From NCBI GenBank assembly GCA_947173485.1, contig CAMWFH010000015.1, positions 1 through 61,818 on the forward strand: a stretch of DNA of 61,818 nt. Reading direction: 5' to 3'. Under the pieces are notes generated by a model. The model ran no database searches and was not told the DNA's origin. It was given only the letters and a program-made list of their open reading frames with translations. Made by a program: the position numbers and the translations under genes. The DNA is from an uncultured Clostridia bacterium (GTDB lineage: Bacteria > Bacillota > Clostridia > Oscillospirales > Oscillospiraceae). Numbering within the stretch: position 1 is the stretch's first letter; the number at the start of each line of letters is the position of its first letter. Positions 50,968 through 60,555 of the stretch are shown in pieces.

Positions 50968-53349
50968 ATGAGTGAGTTATTTGAAAAATCCATGCGGGTC
51001 CTGGAGCTGCCGGCGGTGCTGGAGATGCTCTCCAGCCTGGCCGTCAGCGACGCGGCCAAGGAGCGGGCTCGCCGCCTGCGGCCCCAAACGGACCGGGGAG
51101 ATGTCCTCCGGGGCCAGGAGGAGACCGATGCCGCTCGGGAGCTGATCGGCCTCCGGGGCGCGCCGGCCTTCACCGGCCTCCGGGACGTGAACGCCAGCCT
51201 GGCCCGGGCGGACCAGGGGGGCGGGCTGAACACCCGGGAGCTGCTGCACATCGCGGGACTGCTGCGGTGCGCCCGCCGGGTGAAGGAGTACCAGGGGGAC
51301 CAGGGGAAAAAGACGGCCATCGACCACCTCTTTTGGTCCCTCCACGGCAATAAGTACCTGGAGGAGAAGATCTTCTCCTCCATCCTGGACGAGGACGAGA
51401 TCGCCGACACCGCCTCCCCGGAGCTGGCAGACATCCGCCGGCTGAAGCGGGCCGCCGCCGCCAAGGGCCGGCAGATCCTGCAAAAGATCATCTCCTCCGC
51501 CACCTACAGCAAGGTCCTCCAGGAGAGCATCATCACCATGCGGGACGGCCGCTTCGTGGTGCCGGTGAAGGCGGAACACCGCTCCAGCCTGCCGGGGCTG
51601 GTCCATGACGTGTCCTCCTCCGGGGCCACCCTCTTCGTGGAGCCCATGGGCGTGGTCCAGGCCAACAACGAGCTGAAGGAGCTGGAGGCCAAAGAGCAGA
51701 AGGAGATCGACCGGATCCTCCGGGCCCTCTCCGCCGAGGCCGCGGCCTGCCGGGGGGACGTGGAGTGGGACTACGACGCCCTGGTCCACCTGGACCTGAT
51801 TTTCGCCAAGGGGCAGCTGAGCTACAAGCTGGACGCCAGCCGGCCGGAGATCGCGGAGGACGGTGGGCTCTCCCTCCGACGGGCCCGCCATCCCCTGCTG
51901 GACAGCGGCCGGGCGGTGCCCATTGATATCCGCCTGGGGGGTGAGTTCGATACCCTGGTCATCACCGGTCCCAACACCGGCGGCAAGACCGTCAGCCTCA
52001 AGACCCTGGGCCTACTATGTCTGATGGCCCAGTGCGGCCTCCATATCCCCGCCGGAGACCAGAGCGTGGTGCCCGTGTTCCACCGGGTGCTGGCGGATAT
52101 CGGCGATGAGCAGAGCATCGAGCAAAGTCTTTCCACATTTTCCGCACACATGACCAATATCGTGGGTATACTAAAGGAGGCGGACGCGAACAGCCTGGTC
52201 CTCTTCGATGAGCTGGGGGCGGGGACGGACCCGGTGGAGGGGGCGGCTCTGGCCATCGCGGTCATCCAGCGGGTCCGGTCCGCCGGGGCCTGCCTGGCGG
52301 CCACCACCCACTACGCGGAGCTGAAGACCTTCGCCATGACCACCGCCGGGGTGGAGAACGCCTCCTGCGAGTTCGACATCGAGACCCTCCGGCCCACCTA
52401 CAAGCTGCTGATCGGTATCCCCGGCAAGTCCAACGCCTTCGCCATCTCCGCCCGGCTGGGCCTGCCGGAGGACGTGATCGAGGCAGCCAAGGCCCAGATG
52501 GACAGTGAGAGCCTCCGCTTTGAGGATGTCCTCAGCCAGCTGGAGGAGAAGCGGCAGCACCTGGAGCACGACATGGACGAGGCCGGCCGCCTCCTGGCCC
52601 AGCGGGAGGAGGATGCCCGGCGGGCCCGGGAGTTCCGCACCCAGATGGAGCGGGCAAAGGAGAACGCCCGGAGCCGGGGGGAGGCGGAGGCCCGGAGGAT
52701 CATCCAGGAGGCCCGGGAGGCCGCCGACGCCGCCTTCCGGGAGCTGGCGGAGCTGCGGCGGCAGCAGGAGAAGAACGCCGACTGGCAGCAGGTCAACGAT
52801 GCCCGGGCCGGCCTGCGGCAGAAGCTGAACCAGACGGAGGAGCGCCTGCGCGTCCAGCAGGAGGAGGAAGCGCCCCCCGCCCCCAGCCGGCCCATCCAGC
52901 CGGGGGACCTGGTGGAGCTGCCGGGGGTGGCCAAGGCGGCCACGGTGGTATCCGTCAGCGGCAGCACCCTGCGCCTCCAGGCCGGGAGCATGGACCTGAC
53001 CGTGAAGGCGGACCAGGTCCGGCTGATCGAGGACGCGGCGGAGGCAGCCCAGAAGCGGGCCAAGCAGCAGATCGCCCGGGGCGAGGCCCATATCCGGGCC
53101 GCTGGCGCCGCCAGCGAGCTGGATATCCGAGGCCTGGAGACCCTGGAGGCCGAGGACGTGGTGGACCACTTCATCGACAACGCTATCTTAGGCCGCCTCA
53201 CCCAGGTGAGCATCATCCACGGCAAGGGCACCGGGGCCCTGCGCAAGGCGGTCCATCAGATCCTGCGGCGGCACCGGGGCGTCAAGAGCTTCCGCTTGGG
53301 CCGCTACGGCGAGGGCGAGAGCGGGGTCACCATCGTGGAGCTGAAGTAG
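50968..53349 (+). CDS. mutS2: MutS2 endonuclease/ribosome-rescue ATPase
   Basis: The 793-residue protein has the MutS ATPase with Walker A TGPNTGGKTVSLKTLG and LFDELGAGTDPVEGAAL, a long coiled coil (about 520-640), a KOW-like segment and a C-terminal Smr nuclease domain (DIRGLE, IIHGKGTGAL). MutS2 limits recombination and acts on collided ribosomes. Length matches the family (about 785-795). It is followed by the Crh-like gene after 227 bp. Confidence 0.97.
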   Translation: MSELFEKSMRVLELPAVLEMLSSLAVSDAAKERARRLRPQTDRGDVLRGQEETDAARELIGLRGAPAFTGLRDVNASLARADQGGGLNTRELLHIAGLLRCARRVKEYQGDQGKKTAIDHLFWSLHGNKYLEEKIFSSILDEDEIADTASPELADIRRLKRAAAAKGRQILQKIISSATYSKVLQESIITMRDGRFVVPVKAEHRSSLPGLVHDVSSSGATLFVEPMGVVQANNELKELEAKEQKEIDRILRALSAEAAACRGDVEWDYDALVHLDLIFAKGQLSYKLDASRPEIAEDGGLSLRRARHPLLDSGRAVPIDIRLGGEFDTLVITGPNTGGKTVSLKTLGLLCLMAQCGLHIPAGDQSVVPVFHRVLADIGDEQSIEQSLSTFSAHMTNIVGILKEADANSLVLFDELGAGTDPVEGAALAIAVIQRVRSAGACLAATTHYAELKTFAMTTAGVENASCEFDIETLRPTYKLLIGIPGKSNAFAISARLGLPEDVIEAAKAQMDSESLRFEDVLSQLEEKRQHLEHDMDEAGRLLAQREEDARRAREFRTQMERAKENARSRGEAEARRIIQEAREAADAAFRELAELRRQQEKNADWQQVNDARAGLRQKLNQTEERLRVQQEEEAPPAPSRPIQPGDLVELPGVAKAATVVSVSGSTLRLQAGSMDLTVKADQVRLIEDAAEAAQKRAKQQIARGEAHIRAAGAASELDIRGLETLEAEDVVDHFIDNAILGRLTQVSIIHGKGTGALRKAVHQILRRHRGVKSFRLGRYGEGESGVTIVELK

Positions 53350-53474
53350 TTCTTAGGCTATTTTTCCAGGCAGAAAAGGCGCCTTTTGGGGGAACTCTGA
53401 CTAATTTTTAACAGTATGCTGGATATACCAAGGCAACAGGCAACAAAATGTTAAAAATTTGTGAAGATGGTATA

Positions 53475-53503
53475 TTGACGCAACGGATCTGATCTGATAT
53501 CCT
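53475..53503 (+). promoter_or_regulatory. Sigma-A promoter of the Crh-like gene
   Basis: TTGACG (53475-53480) and TATCCT (53498-53503) are 17 bases apart, about 70 bases before the Crh-like start. Confidence 0.7.
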
Positions 53504-53576
53504 AATCATATGTTCATTGGCTTGCGTACGTTTATGGATCAGAGTCATATTTTGAGCTAGAAGGAGATAAGCGTTA

Positions 53577-53839
53577 TGTATACACAGGAAGTGACTATCA
53601 ACAGCGAGATCGGCCTGCAGGCACGTCCCGCAACCTTCTTTATCCGTAAGGCCAACGAGTTCAAGAGTGGCATCTGGGTGGAGAAAGACGAGCGCCGGGT
53701 GAACGCCAAGAGCCTTCTGGGCGTGCTGTCCCTGGGCATCGTCAAGGGCACCACGATCACCCTGATCGCCGATGGTAGCGATGAGAAGGAGGCCGTGGAG
53801 GCCTTGGCCGATCTGGTCAACAACGACTTTGGCGAGTGA
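53577..53839 (+). CDS. HPr-family protein lacking His15 (Crh-like)
   Basis: The 87-residue HPr-fold protein has GLQARPAT where PTS HPr has GLHARPA, so the phosphoryl-carrying histidine at position 15 is glutamine. Ser46 (AKSLLGVLSLG), the site of HPr kinase, is kept. This is exactly the Bacillus Crh pattern: a regulator of carbon catabolite repression without PTS transport. It would work with CcpA when Ser46 is phosphorylated. It has its own promoter and terminator. AGAAGGAG precedes ATG. Confidence 0.88.
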
Positions 53840-53857
53840 ATCCTGTTTTGCAGAGAT

Positions 53858-53890
53858 AAAGGGCTGCCCCGGCGGACGGGGTGGCCCTTT
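53858..53890 (+). terminator. Terminator of the Crh-like gene
   Basis: AAAGGGC and GCCCTTT, with GCCCC/GGGGT inside, form a strong hairpin; the T-run after it is short. Confidence 0.65.
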
Positions 53891-53962
53891 CGCGTTCTAC
53901 CAGCCCCTGCGATCCGGCCAATGGACAGGTAAAAAGTTTGCGTTTTTTATCCAGTTTTCCTA

Positions 53963-53991
53963 TTGCGCAAAAGATCGGATCATGGCATAAT
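53963..53991 (+). promoter_or_regulatory. Sigma-A promoter of xpt
   Basis: TTGCGC (53963-53968) and CATAAT (53986-53991) are 17 bases apart, about 70 bases before the xpt start. The leader is too short for, and lacks the marks of, a purine riboswitch. Confidence 0.65.
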
Positions 53992-54061
53992 GGATGTAAG
54001 CGGTCTCCCTAGCGTTTCCCCTTATTCTAAGACAAATTTTGAAAAGGAGCGTGACTTTGCT

Positions 54062-54640
54062 ATGCAGCTGCTCAAGGACCGGATCCTGCGGGAGGGCAAG
54101 GTGCTTCCCGGCAACATCATCAAGGTGGATGGGTTCCTCAATCACCGGGTGGATACCCGCCTCATGAACGACATCGCCGATGAATTTGCCCGTCTCTTCG
54201 ACGTGTCAGACATCACGATGGTCCTCACCGCCGAGGCCAGCGGCATCGCCCTGGCCACCATCTGTGCCCAGAAGTACAACGTGCCCATGGTGTTCGCCAA
54301 GAAAGCGAAGAGCGACAACATCGAGGGCGGCCTGTATCAGAGCGAGATCTTTTCCTATACATACAAGAAAAAGGTGACCCAGATCCTCAGCAAGGAGTGG
54401 CTCTCCAGCAGCGACCGGGTGCTGATCATCGACGACTTCATGGCCAACGGCGAGGCGGTCCGGGGCCTGTGCGATCTGGTCAGCCAGGCCGGCGCGGAGC
54501 TGGTGGGCATCGGCATCGCCATCGAGAAGGGCTTCCAGGGCGGCGGCGACCGCCTGCGGGAGATGGACCTGAACTACCACGCCCTGGCCGTCATCGAGAA
54601 GGCCGACGAGAACGGCATCATCTTCCGGGATGACGAGTGA
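54062..54640 (+). CDS. xpt: Xanthine phosphoribosyltransferase
   Basis: The 192-residue enzyme joins xanthine and PRPP to XMP for purine salvage. It has the PRPP motif [13 protein letters not shown] and the Xpt-type start [23 protein letters not shown]. Length fits the family. ATG 54062 lies 13 bases after GGAG. It is followed by guaA, which turns XMP into GMP, so the two genes form a short salvage route. Confidence 0.95.
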   Translation: MQLLKDRILREGKVLPGNIIKVDGFLNHRVDTRLMNDIADEFARLFDVSDITMVLTAEASGIALATICAQKYNVPMVFAKKAKSDNIEGGLYQSEIFSYTYKKKVTQILSKEWLSSSDRVLIIDDFMANGEAVRGLCDLVSQAGAELVGIGIAIEKGFQGGGDRLREMDLNYHALAVIEKADENGIIFRDDE

Positions 54641-54698
54641 GCCGGCAGGGCGCCGTAAGAGAAAAGGATCGTATACCAGCATAAAAGAGGTCATGGCT

Positions 54699-56240
54699 AT
54701 GGCGCATCAATCCATTATCATACTGGACTTCGGCGGGCAGTATAACCAGCTGATCGCCCGGCGGGTCCGGGAGTGCGGCGTTTACTGCGAGGTCAAGCCC
54801 TACAACACCCCCCTGCCGGAGCTGAAGGCCCTAAAGCCCATCGGCTTCATCTTCACCGGCGGGCCCAACAGCGTCTATGACGGGGCCGCCCCCCATGTGG
54901 ACCAGGCAATCTTCTCCCTGGGGGTCCCGGTGCTGGGGATCTGCTACGGCTGCCAGCTGATGGCCCAGGCCCTGGGGGGCCGGGTGGTGGCGGCCCAGGC
55001 GGACACGGCCCGGGAGTACGGCAAGACCAGGACCTATTTCGACACCGGCTGCAAGCTCTTCCAGGGCCTCCCCGCCGAGGGGATCTCCTGGATGAGCCAT
55101 GGGGACTATATGGAGAAGATCCCCGAGGGCTTTGCCCTGGCGGCCCACAGCGACAGCTGTCCCAACGTGGCCATCGCCGACGAGGCCCGGGGGTTCTATG
55201 GGGTGCAGTATCACCCGGAGGTGGAGCACACGGAGAACGGCACCGCCATGCTGCGGAACTTCCTCTACGGCGTCTGCGGCGCGGTGGGAGATTGGTCCAT
55301 GGGCAGCTACAAGCAGGCCGCGATCGCCTCTCTCCGGGAGAAGATCGGGAGCGGCCGGGTGCTGCTGGCCCTCAGCGGCGGGGTGGACAGCTCGGTCTGC
55401 GCCGCGCTGCTGGCGGAGGCCGTGGGGCCCCAGCTGACCTGCGTGTTCGTGGACCACGGCTTGATGCGCCTCCGGGAGGGAGACGAGGTGGAGGAGGCCT
55501 TCCGCCCCTGGGATATCGACTTTGTCCGGGTGGACGCGGAGGAGCGGTTCCTAAACAAGCTGGCCGGCGTGACGGAGCCGGAGAAAAAGCGGAAGATCAT
55601 CGGGGAGGAGTTCATCCGGGTCTTTGAGGAGGAAGCCAAGAAGATCGGCAAGGTGGACTTCCTGGCCCAGGGGACGATCTATCCCGATGTGATCGAATCC
55701 GGTGCCGGTGACGCGGCGGTGATCAAGAGCCACCACAACGTGGGGGGCCTGCCGGACTATGTGGATTTCCGGGAGATCGTAGAGCCGCTGCGGCTGCTGT
55801 TCAAGGACGAGGTCCGGGCCCTGGGCTGGGAGCTGGGCCTGCCGGACTATCTGGTCGCCCGCCAGCCCTTTCCCGGGCCCGGCCTGGCGATTCGGGTGAT
55901 CGGGGACCTGACGAAGGAGAAGCTGGACCTCCTCCGGGCCGCTGACGCCATCTTTCGGGAGGAGATGGCCAAGGCCGGAGAGGATGAGCGGCTGAGCCAG
56001 TATTTTGCCGTCCTGACCAATATGCGCTCGGTGGGCGTGATGGGGGACGGGCGGACCTATGACTACGCCCTGGCCCTCCGGGCGGTGACCACCGACGACT
56101 TTATGACGGCGGACTGGGCCCGGATCCCCTACGAGCTGCTGGACCATATGTCCACCCGGATCGTGAACGAGGTCAAGGGCGTCAACCGGGTCCTGTACGA
56201 TATCACCTCCAAGCCGCCGGCCACAGTGGAATTCGAGTGA
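54699..56240 (+). CDS. guaA: GMP synthase (glutamine-hydrolysing), full length
   Basis: The 513-residue two-domain enzyme makes GMP from XMP, ATP and glutamine. The N-terminal class I amidotransferase has catalytic Cys82 (GICYGCQ) and the later His/Glu (YHPEVEHT); the synthetase domain has the PP-loop SGGVDSS and the dimerization domain ends KPPATVEFE. Start 54699 has AAAGAGG 8 bases before it, better than ATG 54693. It follows xpt. A large palindromic terminator comes after it. Confidence 0.97.
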   Translation: MAHQSIIILDFGGQYNQLIARRVRECGVYCEVKPYNTPLPELKALKPIGFIFTGGPNSVYDGAAPHVDQAIFSLGVPVLGICYGCQLMAQALGGRVVAAQADTAREYGKTRTYFDTGCKLFQGLPAEGISWMSHGDYMEKIPEGFALAAHSDSCPNVAIADEARGFYGVQYHPEVEHTENGTAMLRNFLYGVCGAVGDWSMGSYKQAAIASLREKIGSGRVLLALSGGVDSSVCAALLAEAVGPQLTCVFVDHGLMRLREGDEVEEAFRPWDIDFVRVDAEERFLNKLAGVTEPEKKRKIIGEEFIRVFEEEAKKIGKVDFLAQGTIYPDVIESGAGDAAVIKSHHNVGGLPDYVDFREIVEPLRLLFKDEVRALGWELGLPDYLVARQPFPGPGLAIRVIGDLTKEKLDLLRAADAIFREEMAKAGEDERLSQYFAVLTNMRSVGVMGDGRTYDYALALRAVTTDDFMTADWARIPYELLDHMSTRIVNEVKGVNRVLYDITSKPPATVEFE

Positions 56241-56252
56241 TCCATAAGAAGA

Positions 56253-56286
56253 AAGGGGCCCTGCATCGGCCGATGCAGGGCCCCTT
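56253..56286. terminator. Bidirectional terminator between guaA and the HAD gene
   Basis: A perfect 34-bp palindrome from 56253 to 56286 (centre ATCGGCCGAT) with A and T at its ends separates two convergent genes. Confidence 0.85.
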
Positions 56287-56312
56287 GTCATGTACCGGCG
56301 CGGCCTGCGCCG

Positions 56313-58271
56313 CTATGCTAGATCGTTCCAGGGCCTTTCGAAGGATCCCGGGTCGTAGGGATGCTCTCCGTACTCGCTGATCGTCCCGTCAGGGGCGAGA
56401 GCGTACCAGTAGGCGATCCCATAGGAATCCCCGGTGTACTGTTTGAGGATAAAGAGCGACTCCTGGCTGGCGGCGGTCGGCTTCAGGGTACCGATGAAAT
56501 GGATGCTCTCATCCCAGTGGAGGGAGGAGGTCACCAGGCAGACCGTATGCCAGTCTCCCCTGCCGCCGTACCGGGCAGACAGCGCCTGGACCTCCCGGAC
56601 GCCGTCCTCCGCGCCCAGCATCCGCCAGCCCTCCTGCCGGTACCGGGCAAGGGCCTCCGGCCCGGCGGGCACCCGCTCTGAATAGTCGATGCTGTCATCA
56701 TCCAGGTACAGACAGGACGCGCTGCGGAGGGTGTAGCCGCCGATGGTGAACACATACCCGGACAGCTCGCCCTCCAGCAGCTCCGACTCCTCCAGCTCCC
56801 GCTCGTCCCGGGCGCCGGCCCAGAGACCTGTGAAGACGATATCCGCGCCCAGGTGCCGGCGGAGAGTCTCCATACCGGCCCTCTCCCGGGTCTTGTAGAT
56901 GTTCCGCAGGAGCTCGTCCAGGGTATAGACGGTATCCCCATCGGCCTCCGGCGTCCGGCTCTCTGCCGTCTGCCGCGGCGGAGCGGCCTCTGGCCCCGAG
57001 GGCAGAGCGGCAGGCCCCCCTAAGAACTGGGGCAGGCCGAGGTGCGCGAACTCCAGCCAAAGCAGGCTGTACTGGGGCCGGCGGGACCGGTCCTTGCTGT
57101 CAAAGCGCAGGGGCACCGTATAGCTGTCCGCCAGCTCCCTATGGGCGAGGATCCTGGTGTTGTAGTAGGTCTCGAACTGAGCGCGGCCCTTCTTTCCCTT
57201 CCCAAGGGCGGACTTGCTCGCCCGCAGTACGCAGACATCCTGGGCATAGCCGAACATCATGCCATAGCTGTTATAGAGGACGCCCACGGCCTCCAGCTGT
57301 TTCTTGGCAAGGCCGTGGTGGCCGACCAGGATGGCTTTGCCCGGATACCCGTCGTGGTACTCCCCGGCGTCCTTGAGGGCCGCCCGGTATCCGATAGACT
57401 GGATATACCGGCAGAGCTTGAAGGCCGCGCTGTAGGGGGAATCGCCATCGTAAAAGACCGTGACGGCAGGCAGCTCCTGGGCGTCCGCCTTCCGATAGGC
57501 CGGCTCCGCCCCCAGCTGGTAGTATTGGTCGCCTGGGTTGTGCAGATGGTGTTTGCGCCACAGGTCCCGCTCCAGCAGCCTCTCCCGAATCAGGTGGCCC
57601 TTGGTCGGTCTCCCCAGGAGCTTCGCGGCCAGCTTCATCAGTTTCATGGAGGTGCCCGCCCGCCGGACCAGGCAGGTGGTGATGCCGAAACGATTGCCGC
57701 CCGCGATATCCGCCCGGATGCTGTTGCCCACATGGGCCATCTGTGACCGGTCTACCTGATAGGTCGCGGCGATCGTCTCAAAGCCGCCGGCTGCCGGTTT
57801 TTTCGCCCGCGCGATATAGCCGTCCGCCTGCAGATCGGCGCAGGCCCCCTCGGCCAGCTCCGTCTGCGCGTTGGTCAGCAGGACGACCTTGAAGCCCATG
57901 CCCCGCAGATCTCGCACCAGGTCCTTCGCCTTCTCCGGCATGGTGACTGTCAGCAGCGGGGCGTTGGCCTCCAGCTTATTGATGAAGCTGTCATCGATGG
58001 TGTCGTCGATGTCGAAGGAGATCAGCTCGATCCCATGGGCCTTCAGCAGGGAGTAGTCGATCTGATAGATGTCCTCCTGGTAGACATCCGGGACATAGTC
58101 CATCAGCTCCTCATCGGTGGCCTGGGCCAGGGCCTTGCTGAAGGCCGCCCGGCCGGACTGCTCGTCCAGCAGGATAGCGGTGAGCTTGTTGACCAGGAAC
58201 CGGAGCGCTTTCTCCGTCAGTCCGGTGGCACACAGCGCTTTCACCGCAAGTTTCACGAGATATAGGGACAT
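56313..58271 (-). CDS. HAD-superfamily protein with large unknown C-terminal region
   Basis: The 652-residue protein has an N-terminal helical segment and a HAD phosphatase core (about 80-210): DIDDT at residues 87-91 with the nucleophile aspartate, LLTNA for motif II, KKPA for motif III and GNSIRADIAGG for motif IV. The following 430 residues have no recognised domain and may bind another partner. ATG 58271 follows AAAGGAGG. It lies alone between the two GMP synthase genes; no link is known. Confidence 0.7.
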   Translation of the reverse strand: MSLYLVKLAVKALCATGLTEKALRFLVNKLTAILLDEQSGRAAFSKALAQATDEELMDYVPDVYQEDIYQIDYSLLKAHGIELISFDIDDTIDDSFINKLEANAPLLTVTMPEKAKDLVRDLRGMGFKVVLLTNAQTELAEGACADLQADGYIARAKKPAAGGFETIAATYQVDRSQMAHVGNSIRADIAGGNRFGITTCLVRRAGTSMKLMKLAAKLLGRPTKGHLIRERLLERDLWRKHHLHNPGDQYYQLGAEPAYRKADAQELPAVTVFYDGDSPYSAAFKLCRYIQSIGYRAALKDAGEYHDGYPGKAILVGHHGLAKKQLEAVGVLYNSYGMMFGYAQDVCVLRASKSALGKGKKGRAQFETYYNTRILAHRELADSYTVPLRFDSKDRSRRPQYSLLWLEFAHLGLPQFLGGPAALPSGPEAAPPRQTAESRTPEADGDTVYTLDELLRNIYKTRERAGMETLRRHLGADIVFTGLWAGARDERELEESELLEGELSGYVFTIGGYTLRSASCLYLDDDSIDYSERVPAGPEALARYRQEGWRMLGAEDGVREVQALSARYGGRGDWHTVCLVTSSLHWDESIHFIGTLKPTAASQESLFILKQYTGDSYGIAYWYALAPDGTISEYGEHPYDPGSFERPWNDLA

Positions 58272-58414
58272 GGAGACCTCCTTTTTCTTATGCAGTATGC
58301 GATGGTCCATTGATGCTCTCCAATGACGAGCATACCATATGACCCACTTTTCGTCAAGATACGCACAGGCATTGGACGGACCTTTCCGTGGGCCCTCTTA
58401 GAAGAGATCTAGGC

Positions 58415-58443
58415 TTGCAATATGGACAGAGGTCCGCTATAAT
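58415..58443 (+). promoter_or_regulatory. Sigma-A promoter of the second guaA
   Basis: TTGCAA (58415-58420) and TATAAT (58438-58443) are 17 bases apart, 73 bases before the start. The leader holds a GGGCA/TGCCC hairpin. Confidence 0.8.
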
Positions 58444-58516
58444 AGGGGGACAAGGGCAGAGATAGGTCGTTGTGGTGCCCTGAGAGAAATAGGATCCAGA
58501 GAGCAAGGAGGAGCTT

Positions 58517-59497
58517 ATGGCGAATATGGTGCGTCCCGCAGATATGGCACGAATCGACACGCCGGCATTGGCAGAGGCGTTCATTGCCGAGCAGGTGAAG
58601 GAGGTCCGGGCCCAGGTAGGGGACAAGAAGGTGCTGCTGGCCCTCAGCGGCGGGGTGGACAGCTCGGTGGTAGCCGCGCTGCTCATCAAGGCGATCGGCA
58701 AGCAGCTGGTGTGCGTCCATGTGAACCATGGACTGATGCGCAAGGGCGAGAGCGAGCAGGTCCTGTCCGTGTTCCGGGACCAGATGGACGCCAATCTCAT
58801 CTATGTAGACGCCACGGACCGGTTCCTGGACCTGCTGGCCGGTGTGGACGACCCGGAGCGGAAGCGGAAGATCATCGGCGGCGAGTTCATCAAGGTGTTC
58901 GAGGAGGAGGCCCGGAAGCTGGAGGGCATCCAGTTCCTGGCCCAGGGGACCATCTATCCTGATATTTTGGAGAGCGACGGGGTGAAGGCCCACCACAACG
59001 TGGGCGGTCTCCCGGAGGACCTGGATTTTGAGCTGGTGGAGCCGGTGCGCCTGCTGTTCAAGGACGAGGTGCGGGTAGTAGGCCACGCTCTGGGGCTGCC
59101 GGAGACCATGGTAGAGCGCCAGCCCTTCCCCGGTCCGGGCCTGGGCGTCCGGTGCCTGGGGGCGATCACCCAGGACCGGCTGGCCGCCCTGCGGGAGGCC
59201 GATGCCATCCTGCGGGAGGAGTTCGGCAAGGCCGGCCTGGTGAAGCAGGTCTGGCAGTTCTTCACCGTGGTGCCCGATATGCGCTCCACCGGCGTGCGCA
59301 GCGGCAAGCGGGCCTTCGACTGGCCGGTGATCATCCGGGCTGTCAATACGGTGGACGCCATGACCGCCACGGTGCCCGAGCTGCCCTGGCCGGTGCTCAA
59401 GACCATCACCGACCGGATCCTGGCGGAGGTGCCGGGGGTGTGCCGGGTGCTGTATGACCTGACCCCCAAGCCGATTGGGACGATCGAGTGGGAGTGA
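58517..59497 (+). CDS. GMP synthetase, ATP-pyrophosphatase subunit only
   Basis: The 326-residue protein aligns only with the synthetase half of GuaA: PP-loop SGGVDSS near residue 45, [25 protein letters not shown], and the ending KPIGTIEWE. The glutamine amidotransferase domain is absent, as in archaeal GuaAb. It must use free ammonia or a separate amidotransferase. It is a second GMP synthetase, 2.3 kb after the full-length one, and differs from it enough to be an independent gene. GGAGGAG precedes ATG. Confidence 0.93.
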   Translation: MANMVRPADMARIDTPALAEAFIAEQVKEVRAQVGDKKVLLALSGGVDSSVVAALLIKAIGKQLVCVHVNHGLMRKGESEQVLSVFRDQMDANLIYVDATDRFLDLLAGVDDPERKRKIIGGEFIKVFEEEARKLEGIQFLAQGTIYPDILESDGVKAHHNVGGLPEDLDFELVEPVRLLFKDEVRVVGHALGLPETMVERQPFPGPGLGVRCLGAITQDRLAALREADAILREEFGKAGLVKQVWQFFTVVPDMRSTGVRSGKRAFDWPVIIRAVNTVDAMTATVPELPWPVLKTITDRILAEVPGVCRVLYDLTPKPIGTIEWE

Positions 59498-59593
59498 TTT
59501 CAGGGAGCGGGAAAGCCTTGATATGACTGGATTTTTCAAGGCTTGATGCCCTCTGTGGCAACGATTTGGCAACATTTTTTCATTATTCATAGG

Positions 59594-59640
59594 AAAAGAG
59601 CTAACTGATTTTGATTGGGTCAGTTAGCTCTTTTTTGTTT
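59594..59640. terminator. Terminator at the element border
   Basis: AAAAGAGCTAACTGA and TCAGTTAGCTCTTTT form a 15-bp stem followed by TTGTTTTT. It can serve the minus-strand regulator and the guaA-side transcript. Confidence 0.8.
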
Positions 59641-60168
59641 TTATTCTTCAGTTTGCCCCTTGAGGTCGGCTGCCAGCATATCGCTCAAGCCCTGGGATAT
59701 GGGCTTGACACGGCCCGGTGTGTTGGAAAATTCGGGGTAGCGGTAACGCCAGCGGTCATAGTCCTCCTGGCTGATTTCCCTGGCTTTCAGCATAGCAGCA
59801 GCCTGAAGCCAGGAGCAGAGCATTTCATGCAAACGGGCGGCATCCTTGCTGTGGCGCACATTTACTCGCAGACAGACCTCCCCATCTAATTCGTCAATGG
59901 TGAGGCCATACTTGTCCTCCAGCGTGAACAGCGTGTGCATTAGGCCTAGGTAGGAATCAATGTCCGGCACAGATAGCGCCAGCGGTGACACGCCGAGAGC
60001 ATTAGCCAGGGAAGCGGTCAAATCAGCTTTTGGCGTTCTCGCCCCGGTTTCGTACTGTGCCAGCCGGACATCGGCGGACTTTTCCGGGAAGCCCAGCAGC
60101 ATACCAAGATATTTCTGTGTCATTCCCCGCATTGTGCGGAAAAAGTGGATTCTTTCACCGATTGCCAT
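59641..60168 (-). CDS. XRE-family regulator of the mobile element
   Basis: The 175-residue protein has an N-terminal XRE helix-turn-helix (TQKYLGMLLGFPEKSADVRLAQYE) and a helical C-terminus. ATG 60168 is chosen because GGAG lies before it; a longer start at 60231 is possible. It is divergent from the excisionase-integrase operon and probably represses the consensus promoter at 60275-60303, using TAAGC-N6-GCTTA (60314-60329) as its site. Confidence 0.78.
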   Translation of the reverse strand: MAIGERIHFFRTMRGMTQKYLGMLLGFPEKSADVRLAQYETGARTPKADLTASLANALGVSPLALSVPDIDSYLGLMHTLFTLEDKYGLTIDELDGEVCLRVNVRHSKDAARLHEMLCSWLQAAAMLKAREISQEDYDRWRYRYPEFSNTPGRVKPISQGLSDMLAADLKGQTEE

Positions 60169-60274
60169 AGTAGCCAACTCCATTTCGACTATCATTGTAA
60201 TCAATATAGCAGATATGTTTAAGATAGTCAAGAGAAACCTAAATAATTTTGCTTAATATTTTTCTGGAAACCGC

Positions 60275-60303
60275 TTGACATTAACAGAGTTGTTTAGTAT
60301 AAT
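60275..60303 (+). promoter_or_regulatory. Perfect consensus promoter of the xis-int operon
   Basis: TTGACA (60275-60280) and TATAAT (60298-60303) with 17-base spacing match the sigma-A consensus exactly. TAAGC-AATTCC-GCTTA at 60314-60329, just after the likely start, is a good repressor operator. Confidence 0.85.
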
Positions 60304-60357
60304 GCAGAGGAACTAAGCAATTCCGCTTAATAAAATTAAAAACAGGAGGTACACTAT

Positions 60358-60555
60358 TTGAACGAAAACAACTTCATGCGGGTGGACGATGTGGCAAGAG
60401 AACTGGGGATTTCCAAGTCCTATGCCTATAAGATCGTCCAGAAACTCAACGCTGAACTGAGAGAAAAGGGATACCTGACAATCTCAGGCCGGGTCAATCG
60501 GCGGTACTTTATGGAAAAGCTCTGCTACGGCGGGGTGGAAAGGAAGGATACATAA
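60358..60555 (+). CDS. Excisionase-like small DNA-binding protein
   Basis: A 65-residue helix-turn-helix protein (MRVDDVARELGISKSYAYKIVQKLN) of the AlpA/excisionase type. TTG 60358 is set by AGGAGG 8 bases before it. Its stop shares a base with the integrase start. It would help excision by bending DNA at the attachment site. Confidence 0.8.
   Translation: MNENNFMRVDDVARELGISKSYAYKIVQKLNAELREKGYLTISGRVNRRYFMEKLCYGGVERKDT

Noticed and set aside
53577..53839. PTS phosphocarrier HPr
   Set aside because: His15 is replaced by Gln, so it cannot carry phosphate for sugar transport.
53992..54061. Purine riboswitch before xpt
   Set aside because: The leader is about 60 bases and lacks the conserved purine aptamer core.
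58444..58516. Riboswitch in the leader of the second guaA
   Set aside because: Only one short GGGCA/TGCCC hairpin is present; no known aptamer pattern.
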